In this document: in pieces, positions 45,284 to 53,015 of the stretch
How positions within the stretch are numbered: position 1 is the first letter of the stretch
Layout: each line of letters starts with the position of its first letter
DNA from: Plesiomonas sp051652165
GTDB taxonomy: Bacteria; Pseudomonadota; Gammaproteobacteria; Enterobacterales; CAMTGL01
Reading direction: 5' to 3'
Assembly: GCF_051652165.1 (NCBI RefSeq)
Contig: NZ_JBOFTR010000004.1
Coordinates: 124,001-188,000, forward strand
Length of the DNA stretch: 64,000 bases
Notes under the pieces: generated by a model
Told to the model about the DNA's origin: nothing
The model's input: only the letters and a program-made list of their open reading frames with translations
Database searches by the model: none
Made by a program: the position numbers and the translations under genes

Positions 45284-45430
45284 GGTGTGTTGAGTGCAGA
45301 TCTTTCAAAGAAAAGCATTAGGGTTAAAATACGTAGGATTAAATATTTTAGCATTGAGATGCTCAAGATTAAAAACGCTAAGATATTGATAGCTATAGAT
45401 TAACTTAAGCTATTAAGTTTAAAAAAACAG

Positions 45431-45463
45431 AAAAACCATCAGGATATTATCCTGATGGTTTTT
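45431..45463 (+). terminator. Intrinsic terminator after metE
   Basis: Perfect 15-bp stem AAAAACCATCAGGAT / ATCCTGATGGTTTTT with an ATT loop. Confidence 0.95.
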
Positions 45464-45540
45464 ATAGTATCAATAAGCAGGGAATGTTGGGTGATAACAC
45501 AGTTATATGGCTAATCTAGCAATATAAATGGTGTGATCAC

Positions 45541-46035
45541 TCAGGGTCTCCACCACAGAGAACCGGCTAAAAGGATCACACAAACAAGAGTTTCCATATT
45601 ACTGCCTGTACGAAAACGGAGCAATGGCAGTCGAAAACGCTGTTTTACAGGCCAAAATAGAGGAATACCCGCAGGTGTTAGAGCATCACCCAGAAGATGG
45701 CTCATATAGCCTACCACTAGAGCATCAATCATGCCTGAAGGGATAGGAATAGAGGTTGGCCATTTGTGCAGTAAACACCATAAGCCAATGGCAACAGCGA
45801 GTAGACTGTGGGTGAAACCACGATGACCAAAAATTTTTGATATTGGGATAGAGAGCCACCGTAGTTTTTGCCCCAACACCGAACGTGGGTGATCAATATC
45901 AGGCAGTAGCGCAGTTGCCAGCGCAGCAGGTACAGCATGCCACCAATCGAGTTGGACCAGTTCTGGGGTAAGCCCCGCTTTTTTAGCCAGTACAATGCAA
46001 GCTACAGAAAATAGTAAGTGCCCTTGAGCGGTCAT
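45541..46035 (-). CDS. YdjM-type membrane-bound metal-dependent hydrolase, SOS-regulated
   Basis: The 164-residue protein belongs to the LexA-regulated, membrane-bound metal-dependent hydrolase family (PF04307; E. coli YdjM). Metal-ligand motifs are GHLLFS at the start, LLPDIDHPRSVLGQK, FGHRGFTHSLLAV and SHLLGDALTPAGIPLFWP. Three or four membrane helices are expected. Its substrate is unknown. A LexA box lies 34 bases upstream of the ATG, so DNA-damage induction is predicted, matching E. coli ydjM. It is somewhat shorter than YdjM (196 residues). Confidence 0.88.
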   Translation of the reverse strand: MTAQGHLLFSVACIVLAKKAGLTPELVQLDWWHAVPAALATALLPDIDHPRSVLGQKLRWLSIPISKIFGHRGFTHSLLAVAIGLWCLLHKWPTSIPIPSGMIDALVVGYMSHLLGDALTPAGIPLFWPVKQRFRLPLLRFRTGSNMETLVCVILLAGSLWWRP

Positions 46036-46068
46036 GGTTATGTCATAGCATTATTAGTCATAATATTA

Positions 46069-46084
46069 CTGTATATATTATCAG
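46069..46084 (-). promoter_or_regulatory. LexA (SOS) box
   Basis: CTGTATATATTATCAG has the CTG-N10-CAG frame with an alternating TA core, matching the ideal LexA operator at 13 of 16 positions. It precedes the YdjM-like gene. Confidence 0.78.
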
Positions 46085-46132
46085 TGGCGCAGCAGATGTA
46101 TAGAGGTGAGAGTGCGGTGAGGCAAAATAAAA

Positions 46133-46161
46133 AATAAACCCGCAGATTATGCGGGTTTATT
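46133..46161 (-). terminator. Intrinsic terminator after cadA
   Basis: 12-bp stem AATAAACCCGCA / TGCGGGTTTATT with a 5-nt loop. In the cadA direction it runs into TTTTTATTTT. Confidence 0.88.
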
Positions 46162-46209
46162 GAGTGTGGTCACGCAGTAATTAAGCCACTTTTAGTTAAT
46201 ATTAAAAGA

Positions 46210-48345
46210 TTAACGTTTGAGTACGCTGACCATGTAACGCCCATCGGCATGGGGGTGACAGCCGTGAATATCGGTTTCAAAGCCTGGATAGTGGCGCCCG
46301 ATTTCAACCAGCATTTTCAAAAACTCCAGTACCGGTTTACTCTCTTCTGTCACCATTTCCCCCGGCATAATCAAAGGAACACCCGGAGGGTACGGCAGGA
46401 TCATGTTGGCGTTGATTTTGCCAACCATATCTTCTAGAGCAACTTCTTCGGTATTGCCTTGTAATACTTCTTGGAATGCCTGATAAGGCGGCACAATCAT
46501 TTGTGGTAAGACTTCAAAAGCGTGGAACATGATTTTCGGTAAATCATGCTTAATGGTCAGTTTATGAATGCCTTGAGCCAGCTCTTGAATCCGCATATCG
46601 TTGTAAAATTGCGGGTCAGCAGCATACAGCGAAGGTAACAGGTTTTTCACCTTTAAGTTCAGATCATAACCACGCTTGAAGTCAGTCAGCCCGCGCAGCA
46701 GTTGCATCGCTTTGGGTTTATCGATGCCGATACTGAACAGGAACAGCATATTATACGGGCCAGTTTTCTCGACAATAATACCTTGCTCATCGAGGAATTT
46801 AGAGACAAGCGCTGCCGGTATCCCGCTCTCTTCCAAATTGCCATCTTTATCCAGACCTGGGGTCAAAATAGTGACTTTAATCGGGTCGAGATACATATGA
46901 TCGGCATCGATATCTTTAAACCCGTGCCATTTCTCATTCGGGCTGAGATTCCAACACTCTGCATCTTGAATATCATCGGGTTGCCAGACATCAAAGAACC
47001 AGCTGTCTGACTCTGCCCGCAATTTTTTGATCTCTTTACGAAAACGTACGGCGCGCTGAACGGAAGAGTCAATCAGCAAGCGGCCGGTGTTGCCTTTCAT
47101 CATTGCCGCTGCCGTTTCGGTTGATGCAACAATGGCATACAGTGGTGATGTTGATGTATGCATCATGTAGGCTTCACTGAAAATCTCTTTATCAATTTCA
47201 CCTTTCACATGAATCATTGAGGCTTGTGAGAATGCAGCCAGCAGTTTGTGGGTTGATTGTGTTTCATAAATCACTTTACCGGTGACACCTCCACCACTCA
47301 TACCGTATTTACCTTTGTAAATAGGGTGGAAGTTAGTGTAGGGCACCCATGCACTGTCAAAGTGAATGAATTTGGTATCAAGGGTATCTTTGATAAAACC
47401 GGTGTTGTACAGCAAACCATCATAGGTACTGTTGGTGACTACCGCGTAGATAGGCCAAGCGGCATTTGGCGTTGCTTTGACTTTAGCTTCAATCACATCA
47501 CGTCTGAATTCACTCTGTGGAATGCCGCCTAAAATACCGTAGGCATTACGTGTCGGACGAAAATAGAGTGGGGTGACATTGCTCATCATCATCAAGTGGG
47601 TTAATGATTTATGGCAGTTACGGTCAATCAACACGGTGCTACCAGAAGGGGCTGAGAACATACCCACAATTTTGTTGGCTGTTGATGTACCATTGGTGAC
47701 GATATAACTGGCATCAGCGTTAAATACGCGGGCAATATACTCTTCTGCCTCTTTGTGTGGGCCGGAGTGATCGAGCAGTGATCCGAGCTCTGATACTGAA
47801 ATCGAAATATCAGATTTCAGTGTGTTTGCACCGTAAAAGTCGTAAAAAATGCTGCCGACAGGGCTTTTTAGATACGCTGTTCCGCCCATGTGACCAGGGG
47901 TACAAAACGTATATTTGCCATCTTCAACATATTTAAACAGAGCCTTAGTCAGTGGTGGCAATATACGGTCAACATATTCATCACGCTTTTGCTCTATTTT
48001 TAATGCAATATCATCTGCAATATCAAGATGATATTCAAAGAAGTTTAGATTTAAGCGTAAATGCCCTAATTTAATATCTAACACAGAGTTATTATTAGCG
48101 AACGCATGCAGTGGTAAGTTTTCATTAAGTTCGCTAACATCTTTGCATAGATCAAGCCCGTATTTATCCCAGTCAAATACCACCGCGCAAATACGGGGGT
48201 TATTTTCAATAACTTTTAATAAATCTGCTGCGTCGGACGGGTAAATAACATGAAACCCACGTTTTTGTAGCGCAATATCGAGCTCTTGCAGCGGGGCTTC
48301 TTTAAAATAAGCATCTACATTACTTAAAATGGCAACGATGTTCAT
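46210..48345 (-). CDS. cadA: Inducible lysine decarboxylase
   Basis: CadA decarboxylates lysine to cadaverine, consuming a cytoplasmic proton. It is a PLP fold-type I decamer. The 711-residue protein (E. coli CadA 715) has an N-terminal wing domain, MNIVAILSNVDAYFKEAPLQ, then the PLP domain. FCTPGHMGGTAY and SVSELGSLLDHSGPH are conserved. STHKLLAAFSQAS holds the PLP lysine, about residue 367, and EKTGPYNMLFLFSIG lies near the C terminus. Constitutive LdcC-type enzymes are close relatives, but pairing with cadB points to the inducible enzyme. It lacks the last few residues of the E. coli protein. Confidence 0.95.
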   Translation of the reverse strand: MNIVAILSNVDAYFKEAPLQELDIALQKRGFHVIYPSDAADLLKVIENNPRICAVVFDWDKYGLDLCKDVSELNENLPLHAFANNNSVLDIKLGHLRLNLNFFEYHLDIADDIALKIEQKRDEYVDRILPPLTKALFKYVEDGKYTFCTPGHMGGTAYLKSPVGSIFYDFYGANTLKSDISISVSELGSLLDHSGPHKEAEEYIARVFNADASYIVTNGTSTANKIVGMFSAPSGSTVLIDRNCHKSLTHLMMMSNVTPLYFRPTRNAYGILGGIPQSEFRRDVIEAKVKATPNAAWPIYAVVTNSTYDGLLYNTGFIKDTLDTKFIHFDSAWVPYTNFHPIYKGKYGMSGGGVTGKVIYETQSTHKLLAAFSQASMIHVKGEIDKEIFSEAYMMHTSTSPLYAIVASTETAAAMMKGNTGRLLIDSSVQRAVRFRKEIKKLRAESDSWFFDVWQPDDIQDAECWNLSPNEKWHGFKDIDADHMYLDPIKVTILTPGLDKDGNLEESGIPAALVSKFLDEQGIIVEKTGPYNMLFLFSIGIDKPKAMQLLRGLTDFKRGYDLNLKVKNLLPSLYAADPQFYNDMRIQELAQGIHKLTIKHDLPKIMFHAFEVLPQMIVPPYQAFQEVLQGNTEEVALEDMVGKINANMILPYPPGVPLIMPGEMVTEESKPVLEFLKMLVEIGRHYPGFETDIHGCHPHADGRYMVSVLKR

Positions 48346-48401
48346 TGCAGCTCCTTGGTGTTCATTATTTAATTAGCGTAATATCATCAGATAGGCGGTA
48401 A

Positions 48402-49724
48402 TTAAGACGATGCTTGCCCTGCCGCATCGCGTTTTGCGATTTTTCGGGTATAAAATATTAAGATAATCAGGGAAACAATAAATGTACCGGCTAATGGGGC
48501 TTGTTCTGCGCCTGCTAGAGCAACAAAGCAGAAGGCACTGCCTAATATTCCTGCCAGCATACTGAGCATATTTTTAGCGTTAGCACCTTCCATACGAATT
48601 AAGTTAATGCAGGAATAGAAGTAAGGCAGCATGGTTAACAGCACGGCAATACTGGTAATTTGGGTAAATAAGCTGGCGGCACTGCCCCCTTGAGAGCCTA
48701 AGAACGCTACCATAATCATCAGTACGGTCATTTTAATTGAAGCAAGAATCAGCCCTTTACGTGGAATGCCAGAGGCTGACATTTCGCCATATACTGCAGG
48801 AAAGTTGCCATCACTCGCTGCACGTGCACCAGCCTGACCGACCAGCATCATCCAAGAACCTAGTGAGGTTAAGCAGGCCAGTGCGGTAAATAAAGAGACG
48901 ACTGAATTTGCCCAACCGCCGACCATTAATGATGCAGCCATACCAAAAGGGGCACCCGATTTTGCCAGTTCACTGGCTGGAAACATACCGCTGATAGCTT
49001 GTGTGGCGGCAATGTAGATAATACCGGCAAGGGCTGTACCCAGCATTGTTGCCATTGGGACGGTACGTTTTGGGTTATCCACCAAACCGGTACTGACAGA
49101 AGCAGACTCCACGCCGATAAATGACCATAAGCAGAGGATGACGGCTTGAGTAATGGCGGTTGAGTCTGATTTTGCAGATACGTTCCAACTTGTGGCGTAT
49201 GTAGCTGAGTCAAACCAGAACCAGCCAAACAGCGCAGTACCCACAACGGGGATCAGTACCAATACAACCCCAATAGTGGTTAAGCGGCTGACAAACCCAC
49301 CGCCGAGCAGATTAACAAAGGTGAAAAACCACACAATAGCAATCGAGGCGATAGCCGCAGGAATATGTTCATTGAGAATCGGGAAGAAAGTGGAGAGGTA
49401 GGATACGGCAGTAATCGCAATAGCAAGATTACCGATCCAGTTGGCATGGTAGTACAACACACCAGTTTGGAAACCAAAAATAGGTGAAACTTCACCCGCA
49501 TAAGCCACTGGCCCGCCAGATTGGGGGTTAACAGTTGCCATTCGTGCATAAACGTAAGCCAGCGCCAGTGCGCCTACCAGTGAAATAGCCCAGCTATAAA
49601 TAGTAATTGAGCCGTAAGAAGCAAGACTTGACGGTAAAAGCGCAATACCGCTTCCCATCATGTTACCTGCGACAAGGCCGGTACAGGCAATTAAGCCTAT
49701 CTTTTTTGTATTTGCAGATGACAT
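48402..49724 (-). CDS. cadB: Cadaverine/lysine antiporter
   Basis: CadB exports cadaverine in exchange for lysine in the APC amino-acid/polyamine superfamily. With CadA it forms a proton-consuming cycle for acid survival. The 440-residue protein (E. coli 444) has twelve expected membrane helices. The substrate loop in helix 1 is LVAGNMMGSGIALLPSSLAS. PQSGGPVAYAGEVSPIFGFQ and SFIGVESASVSTGLV are family-specific. GGAG lies before the ATG. cadA follows after 56 bases, forming a cadBA operon. No cadC is adjacent. Confidence 0.93.
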   Translation of the reverse strand: MSSANTKKIGLIACTGLVAGNMMGSGIALLPSSLASYGSITIYSWAISLVGALALAYVYARMATVNPQSGGPVAYAGEVSPIFGFQTGVLYYHANWIGNLAIAITAVSYLSTFFPILNEHIPAAIASIAIVWFFTFVNLLGGGFVSRLTTIGVVLVLIPVVGTALFGWFWFDSATYATSWNVSAKSDSTAITQAVILCLWSFIGVESASVSTGLVDNPKRTVPMATMLGTALAGIIYIAATQAISGMFPASELAKSGAPFGMAASLMVGGWANSVVSLFTALACLTSLGSWMMLVGQAGARAASDGNFPAVYGEMSASGIPRKGLILASIKMTVLMIMVAFLGSQGGSAASLFTQITSIAVLLTMLPYFYSCINLIRMEGANAKNMLSMLAGILGSAFCFVALAGAEQAPLAGTFIVSLIILIFYTRKIAKRDAAGQASS

Positions 49725-50404
49725 ACATAAGCTCCGATTTCATATCTTACAGATACAACAATGCTTCTGAGGACAAATGCAGGTAACCTCAGGCCATTTC
49801 TTGAGATGTTTATGCGTTATTGATGCGCTTATTTTGCTAACTCGATGTGTTTATTGCTGTTTATTTTTATCGCATACGGTATTTTCCCATTTTAATGTTA
49901 TGACGATAATTCCCTGATTCATTCTATTTCACAATATTGAGTTATCTAAAAAGATTATTGAGTGTGGATAAATATTGTTAGACATGAATTTTCTGGCTCT
50001 AAAAAGCGTGTACCAATAATCGTTTTTTTGCAAAGTGTAATTAAAATAAATAATAAAAATTGCCAAATTATTTTATGGCTCATTGTCTTGTTTGTGGTTT
50101 TTATTTCACAGGCTTATTTATTGTACGAGATACGTGTCTGGTTACACTTGGTTGTTAAATTAAACAAAAAAACAGAACCTATTATTATTTCTCACGTTTA
50201 TGCTCTATTTAGAGTTATAGAAAAATTAATACGTAATAAGGCTATTAACTGCCTGATACAACAATGAAAATAGGCATGAAAAAAGTTGCATTCGTGTTTA
50301 ATTAAAAGAGACATATGCTTGTCATACAACGCAGTATCACCGTGATACAACAAGAATAAAGTAGAGATTGAATCTTATATCATAGCAGAGTTTTGTGGGG
50401 CTAA
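49725..50404. promoter_or_regulatory. cadB-mntH divergent regulatory region
   Basis: These 680 A/T-rich bases hold both promoters. The cadB leader has a CTGAGG...CCTCAG hairpin (about 49768-49791). Near mntH, GTATCAC-C-GTGATAC (50334-50348) is a perfect odd palindrome. cadC, usually located here in E. coli, is missing; a 101-codon open frame (49962-50267) with one hydrophobic stretch has a GTG start, no ribosome site and no resemblance to CadC. Confidence 0.4.
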
Positions 50405-51652
50405 ATGGAAAATGGTCGAATTACAGTAACAAAAAACAGACATCCACGGTTTGCTTTAACGCTGATGGGGCCTGCCTTTATCACCGCTATTGGTTATATT
50501 GATCCGGGTAACTTTGCGACGAACATTCAAGCCGGTTCTGCATATGGTTATACGCTGCTTTGGGTGGTTGTGGCATCAAGTTTAATGGCAATGTTGATTC
50601 AGCTTTTATCAGCAAAACTGGGTATAGCAACACACAAAAATTTGGCCGAGCACTTGCGTGATAAATTGCCCAAAGTCTGTGTATGGGGATATTGGATACA
50701 AGCTGAGATCATGGCAATGGCCACCGATTTGGCTGAATTTATTGGTGCTTCTATTGGGTTTAAATTACTGCTGGGTATCAGTTTGCTTGAAGGTGCGCTG
50801 TTGACCGCGGTTATTAGCAGTGCAATTTTGCTAGTACAAAGCCGTAACCCTAAATATTTAGAGATTGTGATCGGGGCATTTTTACTGTTTGTTGCTGTTG
50901 CCTATCTCATTGAACTGAAATTTGCTCACCCTAACTGGGTATTAGTGGCCAAAGATTCATTCTGGCCTAATGAACCGAACAATAATGCCATTTATCTTTC
51001 AGCCGGTATTCTTGGCGCAACAATTATGCCACACGTTATTTACCTACACTCTGCGCTGACACAGCGGCAAGGTGCAGACTGTATGACAACAGATTGCGCT
51101 CATCAGCAACGCCTGTATTACCGCTCTACACGGCTTGATGTAGCCGTTGCGATGACCATTGCTGGGTTTGTCAATATGGCCATGGTGATTATGGCTGCGG
51201 CAACATTTCATCTAAATGGGCATCCTGAAATAGCTGATTTAACAACAGCCTATAGCACGCTAACACCGTTACTGGGTAAAGCAGCGGCGACTATCTTTGC
51301 ACTTAGCCTGATTGCCTCTGGTTTATCGTCAACGGTGGTAGGAACATTGGCAGGGCAGGTGGTTATGAAAGGCTTTACACACCTGAAAATTCCATTATGG
51401 GTGCGAAGATCCATTACCATGCTGCCTGCATTTATCGTCATCATTGTTGGCTTAAATCCAAGCTCTATTTTGGTGTTAAGCCAAGTGGTATTGAGTTTTG
51501 GTATTGCCTTTGCACTCATTCCACTGCTTATTTTTACAAGCCAACGTGCGTTAATGGGAGGCCTAACTAATAGCAAGATCATTCAAGGGATAGGTGCAGT
51601 GATTGTTGTGCTGGTGGTTTCGTTGAATATTTTTCTATTGACAACCGCATAA
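50405..51652 (+). CDS. mntH: Proton-dependent manganese transporter (NRAMP family)
   Basis: MntH imports Mn2+ (and Fe2+) with protons through the inner membrane. The 415-residue NRAMP protein (E. coli 412) shows the metal-site motifs AIGYIDPGNFATNIQAGS in helix 1 and ATIMPHVIYLHSALTQ in helix 6. AEIMAMATDLAEFIGASIG lies in helix 3. GGGG precedes the ATG. Manganese and peroxide regulation by MntR and OxyR is known for E. coli; a clear MntR box is not seen, but a perfect 15-bp palindrome lies about 60 bases upstream. Confidence 0.95.
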   Translation: MENGRITVTKNRHPRFALTLMGPAFITAIGYIDPGNFATNIQAGSAYGYTLLWVVVASSLMAMLIQLLSAKLGIATHKNLAEHLRDKLPKVCVWGYWIQAEIMAMATDLAEFIGASIGFKLLLGISLLEGALLTAVISSAILLVQSRNPKYLEIVIGAFLLFVAVAYLIELKFAHPNWVLVAKDSFWPNEPNNNAIYLSAGILGATIMPHVIYLHSALTQRQGADCMTTDCAHQQRLYYRSTRLDVAVAMTIAGFVNMAMVIMAAATFHLNGHPEIADLTTAYSTLTPLLGKAAATIFALSLIASGLSSTVVGTLAGQVVMKGFTHLKIPLWVRRSITMLPAFIVIIVGLNPSSILVLSQVVLSFGIAFALIPLLIFTSQRALMGGLTNSKIIQGIGAVIVVLVVSLNIFLLTTA

Positions 51653-51663
51653 TTTTTTTTAGT

Positions 51664-51692
51664 AAGCCCCTGCCGCATTGAGGTAGGGGCTT
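51664..51692 (+). terminator. Hairpin after mntH
   Basis: AAGCCCCT and AGGGGCTT form an 8-bp stem extended by inner CC/GG pairs. No U tract follows in the mntH direction, so termination may be partial. Confidence 0.5.
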
Positions 51693-51839
51693 GATACAAA
51701 GAGAAATAAAGTGCTGTAACTTTATACAAAAAAGCAGATATATGGATAAATCCGCAGTATAAAACTGCAAACATAACTCAGTAAGTTTATAATATAAGGC
51801 TATTGTTTTCTTTTTTTTGATTTTATGCTGTAACCACTC

Positions 51840-52841
51840 ATGACAACACAGACTCAAGTACCCGTAAGGTATCCGAAAGAATGGTTTGCTTTAACCATTG
51901 TATATAGCTTTACCGGTGCTGCAATTTTAGCGTCGATTATCTTTTCTCTTTTACTGTTTTTGTCAATAGATGACAACCCAATGATGAAATGGTTGTTCGG
52001 TGCATTGGCGGTTATTTTTGAATTGGGGAAATTTTATGTCTGGTATGAGTTTGGTGAACGGCGTTCACGTCGGGATCTGAGTGGGTCGCTCTCTGCACTG
52101 CTTTTTTATACCATTTTGGCAATGATTTCGATTGGTGGCAGTATCGGTGGCATTAACAGTGCAACTAATACAGCTTTAAATGTTGAAGCGCAGCACCAGC
52201 GTGAAGTTTCTCGTTATGATGAGCAAATTGCTGCTATTGATCGGCAAATTCAGCTTAATGAAACAGCCGCCATGAAATACATTCAGCTAGATCGTATCTC
52301 TAGCGGTGTAAAAAGCATGCAAGATGCTAACTCAGCTTTGCGTTTACAGCAAGATGCATTGCGCCGTGAGCGTGATGCCCAGCCGGTAAGTGAGCAATCG
52401 TCCATGCTAGGGCTGATGAGCAGTTTAGCTGAAGGTATGCACCTCTCTACATCTCAAGTACAGTTTGTTTTAGTCTGTTTTCTTTCACTGTTATTGGATG
52501 TATTTTCCGCTTTTTTTGTGGGTTTAATTGGTGAAGAGAATCGGTTTCGCCGTAAATGGGTTGCTTCACAGACTGTATTATCAACCACCGTGGTTGTTGA
52601 ATGTGAAGAACAACACAGAGATGCAGAGATTACCCCTGAAATTGAAGAAATTGTTCTTAGCCCATTTGAGCGTGTACGTGAAGGGTTACTTGCTGGACAT
52701 GTGAAATGCAGTAAAAAATATGTTGCTCAACATTTGCAACTGCCTGTTGAACAAGTTGACCATATTTTTCAACAACTGGTTTCAGAAGGCGTGTTACGCC
52801 AGCGGCCAAATCGCCATTATCATTTGTGTGATACGGTATAA
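51840..52841 (+). CDS. Uncharacterised membrane protein with coiled coil and C-terminal winged-helix-like region
   Basis: I do not recognise this 333-residue protein. Hydrophobic helices lie at about residues 20-43, 50-66 and 85-105. A long charged helical stretch (about 117-180, QHQREVSRYDEQIAAIDRQI onwards) predicts a coiled coil. A fourth hydrophobic helix (about 200-225) precedes a linker. The last 75 residues resemble a winged helix: FERVREGLLAGHVKCSKKYV, then AQHLQLPVEQVDHIFQQLVS and EGVLRQRPNRHYHL. If the prediction holds, a cytoplasmic DNA-binding domain would be tethered to the membrane after an even number of helices. No ribosome site is visible. A terminator follows. Confidence 0.72.
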   Translation: MTTQTQVPVRYPKEWFALTIVYSFTGAAILASIIFSLLLFLSIDDNPMMKWLFGALAVIFELGKFYVWYEFGERRSRRDLSGSLSALLFYTILAMISIGGSIGGINSATNTALNVEAQHQREVSRYDEQIAAIDRQIQLNETAAMKYIQLDRISSGVKSMQDANSALRLQQDALRRERDAQPVSEQSSMLGLMSSLAEGMHLSTSQVQFVLVCFLSLLLDVFSAFFVGLIGEENRFRRKWVASQTVLSTTVVVECEEQHRDAEITPEIEEIVLSPFERVREGLLAGHVKCSKKYVAQHLQLPVEQVDHIFQQLVSEGVLRQRPNRHYHLCDTV

Positions 52842-52866
52842 GCCTTTCGTGATGACTGTTTTTGAT

Positions 52867-52888
52867 AAAAGCGCCTACGGGCGCTTTT
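52867..52888 (+). terminator. Intrinsic terminator after the membrane/winged-helix gene
   Basis: AAAAGCGCC / GGCGCTTTT, 9-bp stem with a TACG loop, followed by TTAG. Confidence 0.85.
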
Positions 52889-53015
52889 TAGTCTCTAATA
52901 ACAAAACTGTCTATATAGAATAACAGACAATTCCGGTTGAGTGCGTTTATTCAACGGACTTTACGTTGTGATACGCGTATAATAGATAACAATTTTTCTT
53001 AAAATCAGAGTTACG

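Noticed and set aside
49962..50267. 101-codon frame upstream of mntH where cadC might be expected
   Set aside because: Has one hydrophobic stretch but no winged-helix or CadC periplasmic domain and no ribosome site.
50385..50404. MntR-box-like half site (ATCATAGCA) before mntH
   Set aside because: Only the left half resembles the E. coli site; the right half fails, and it overlaps the ribosome site region.
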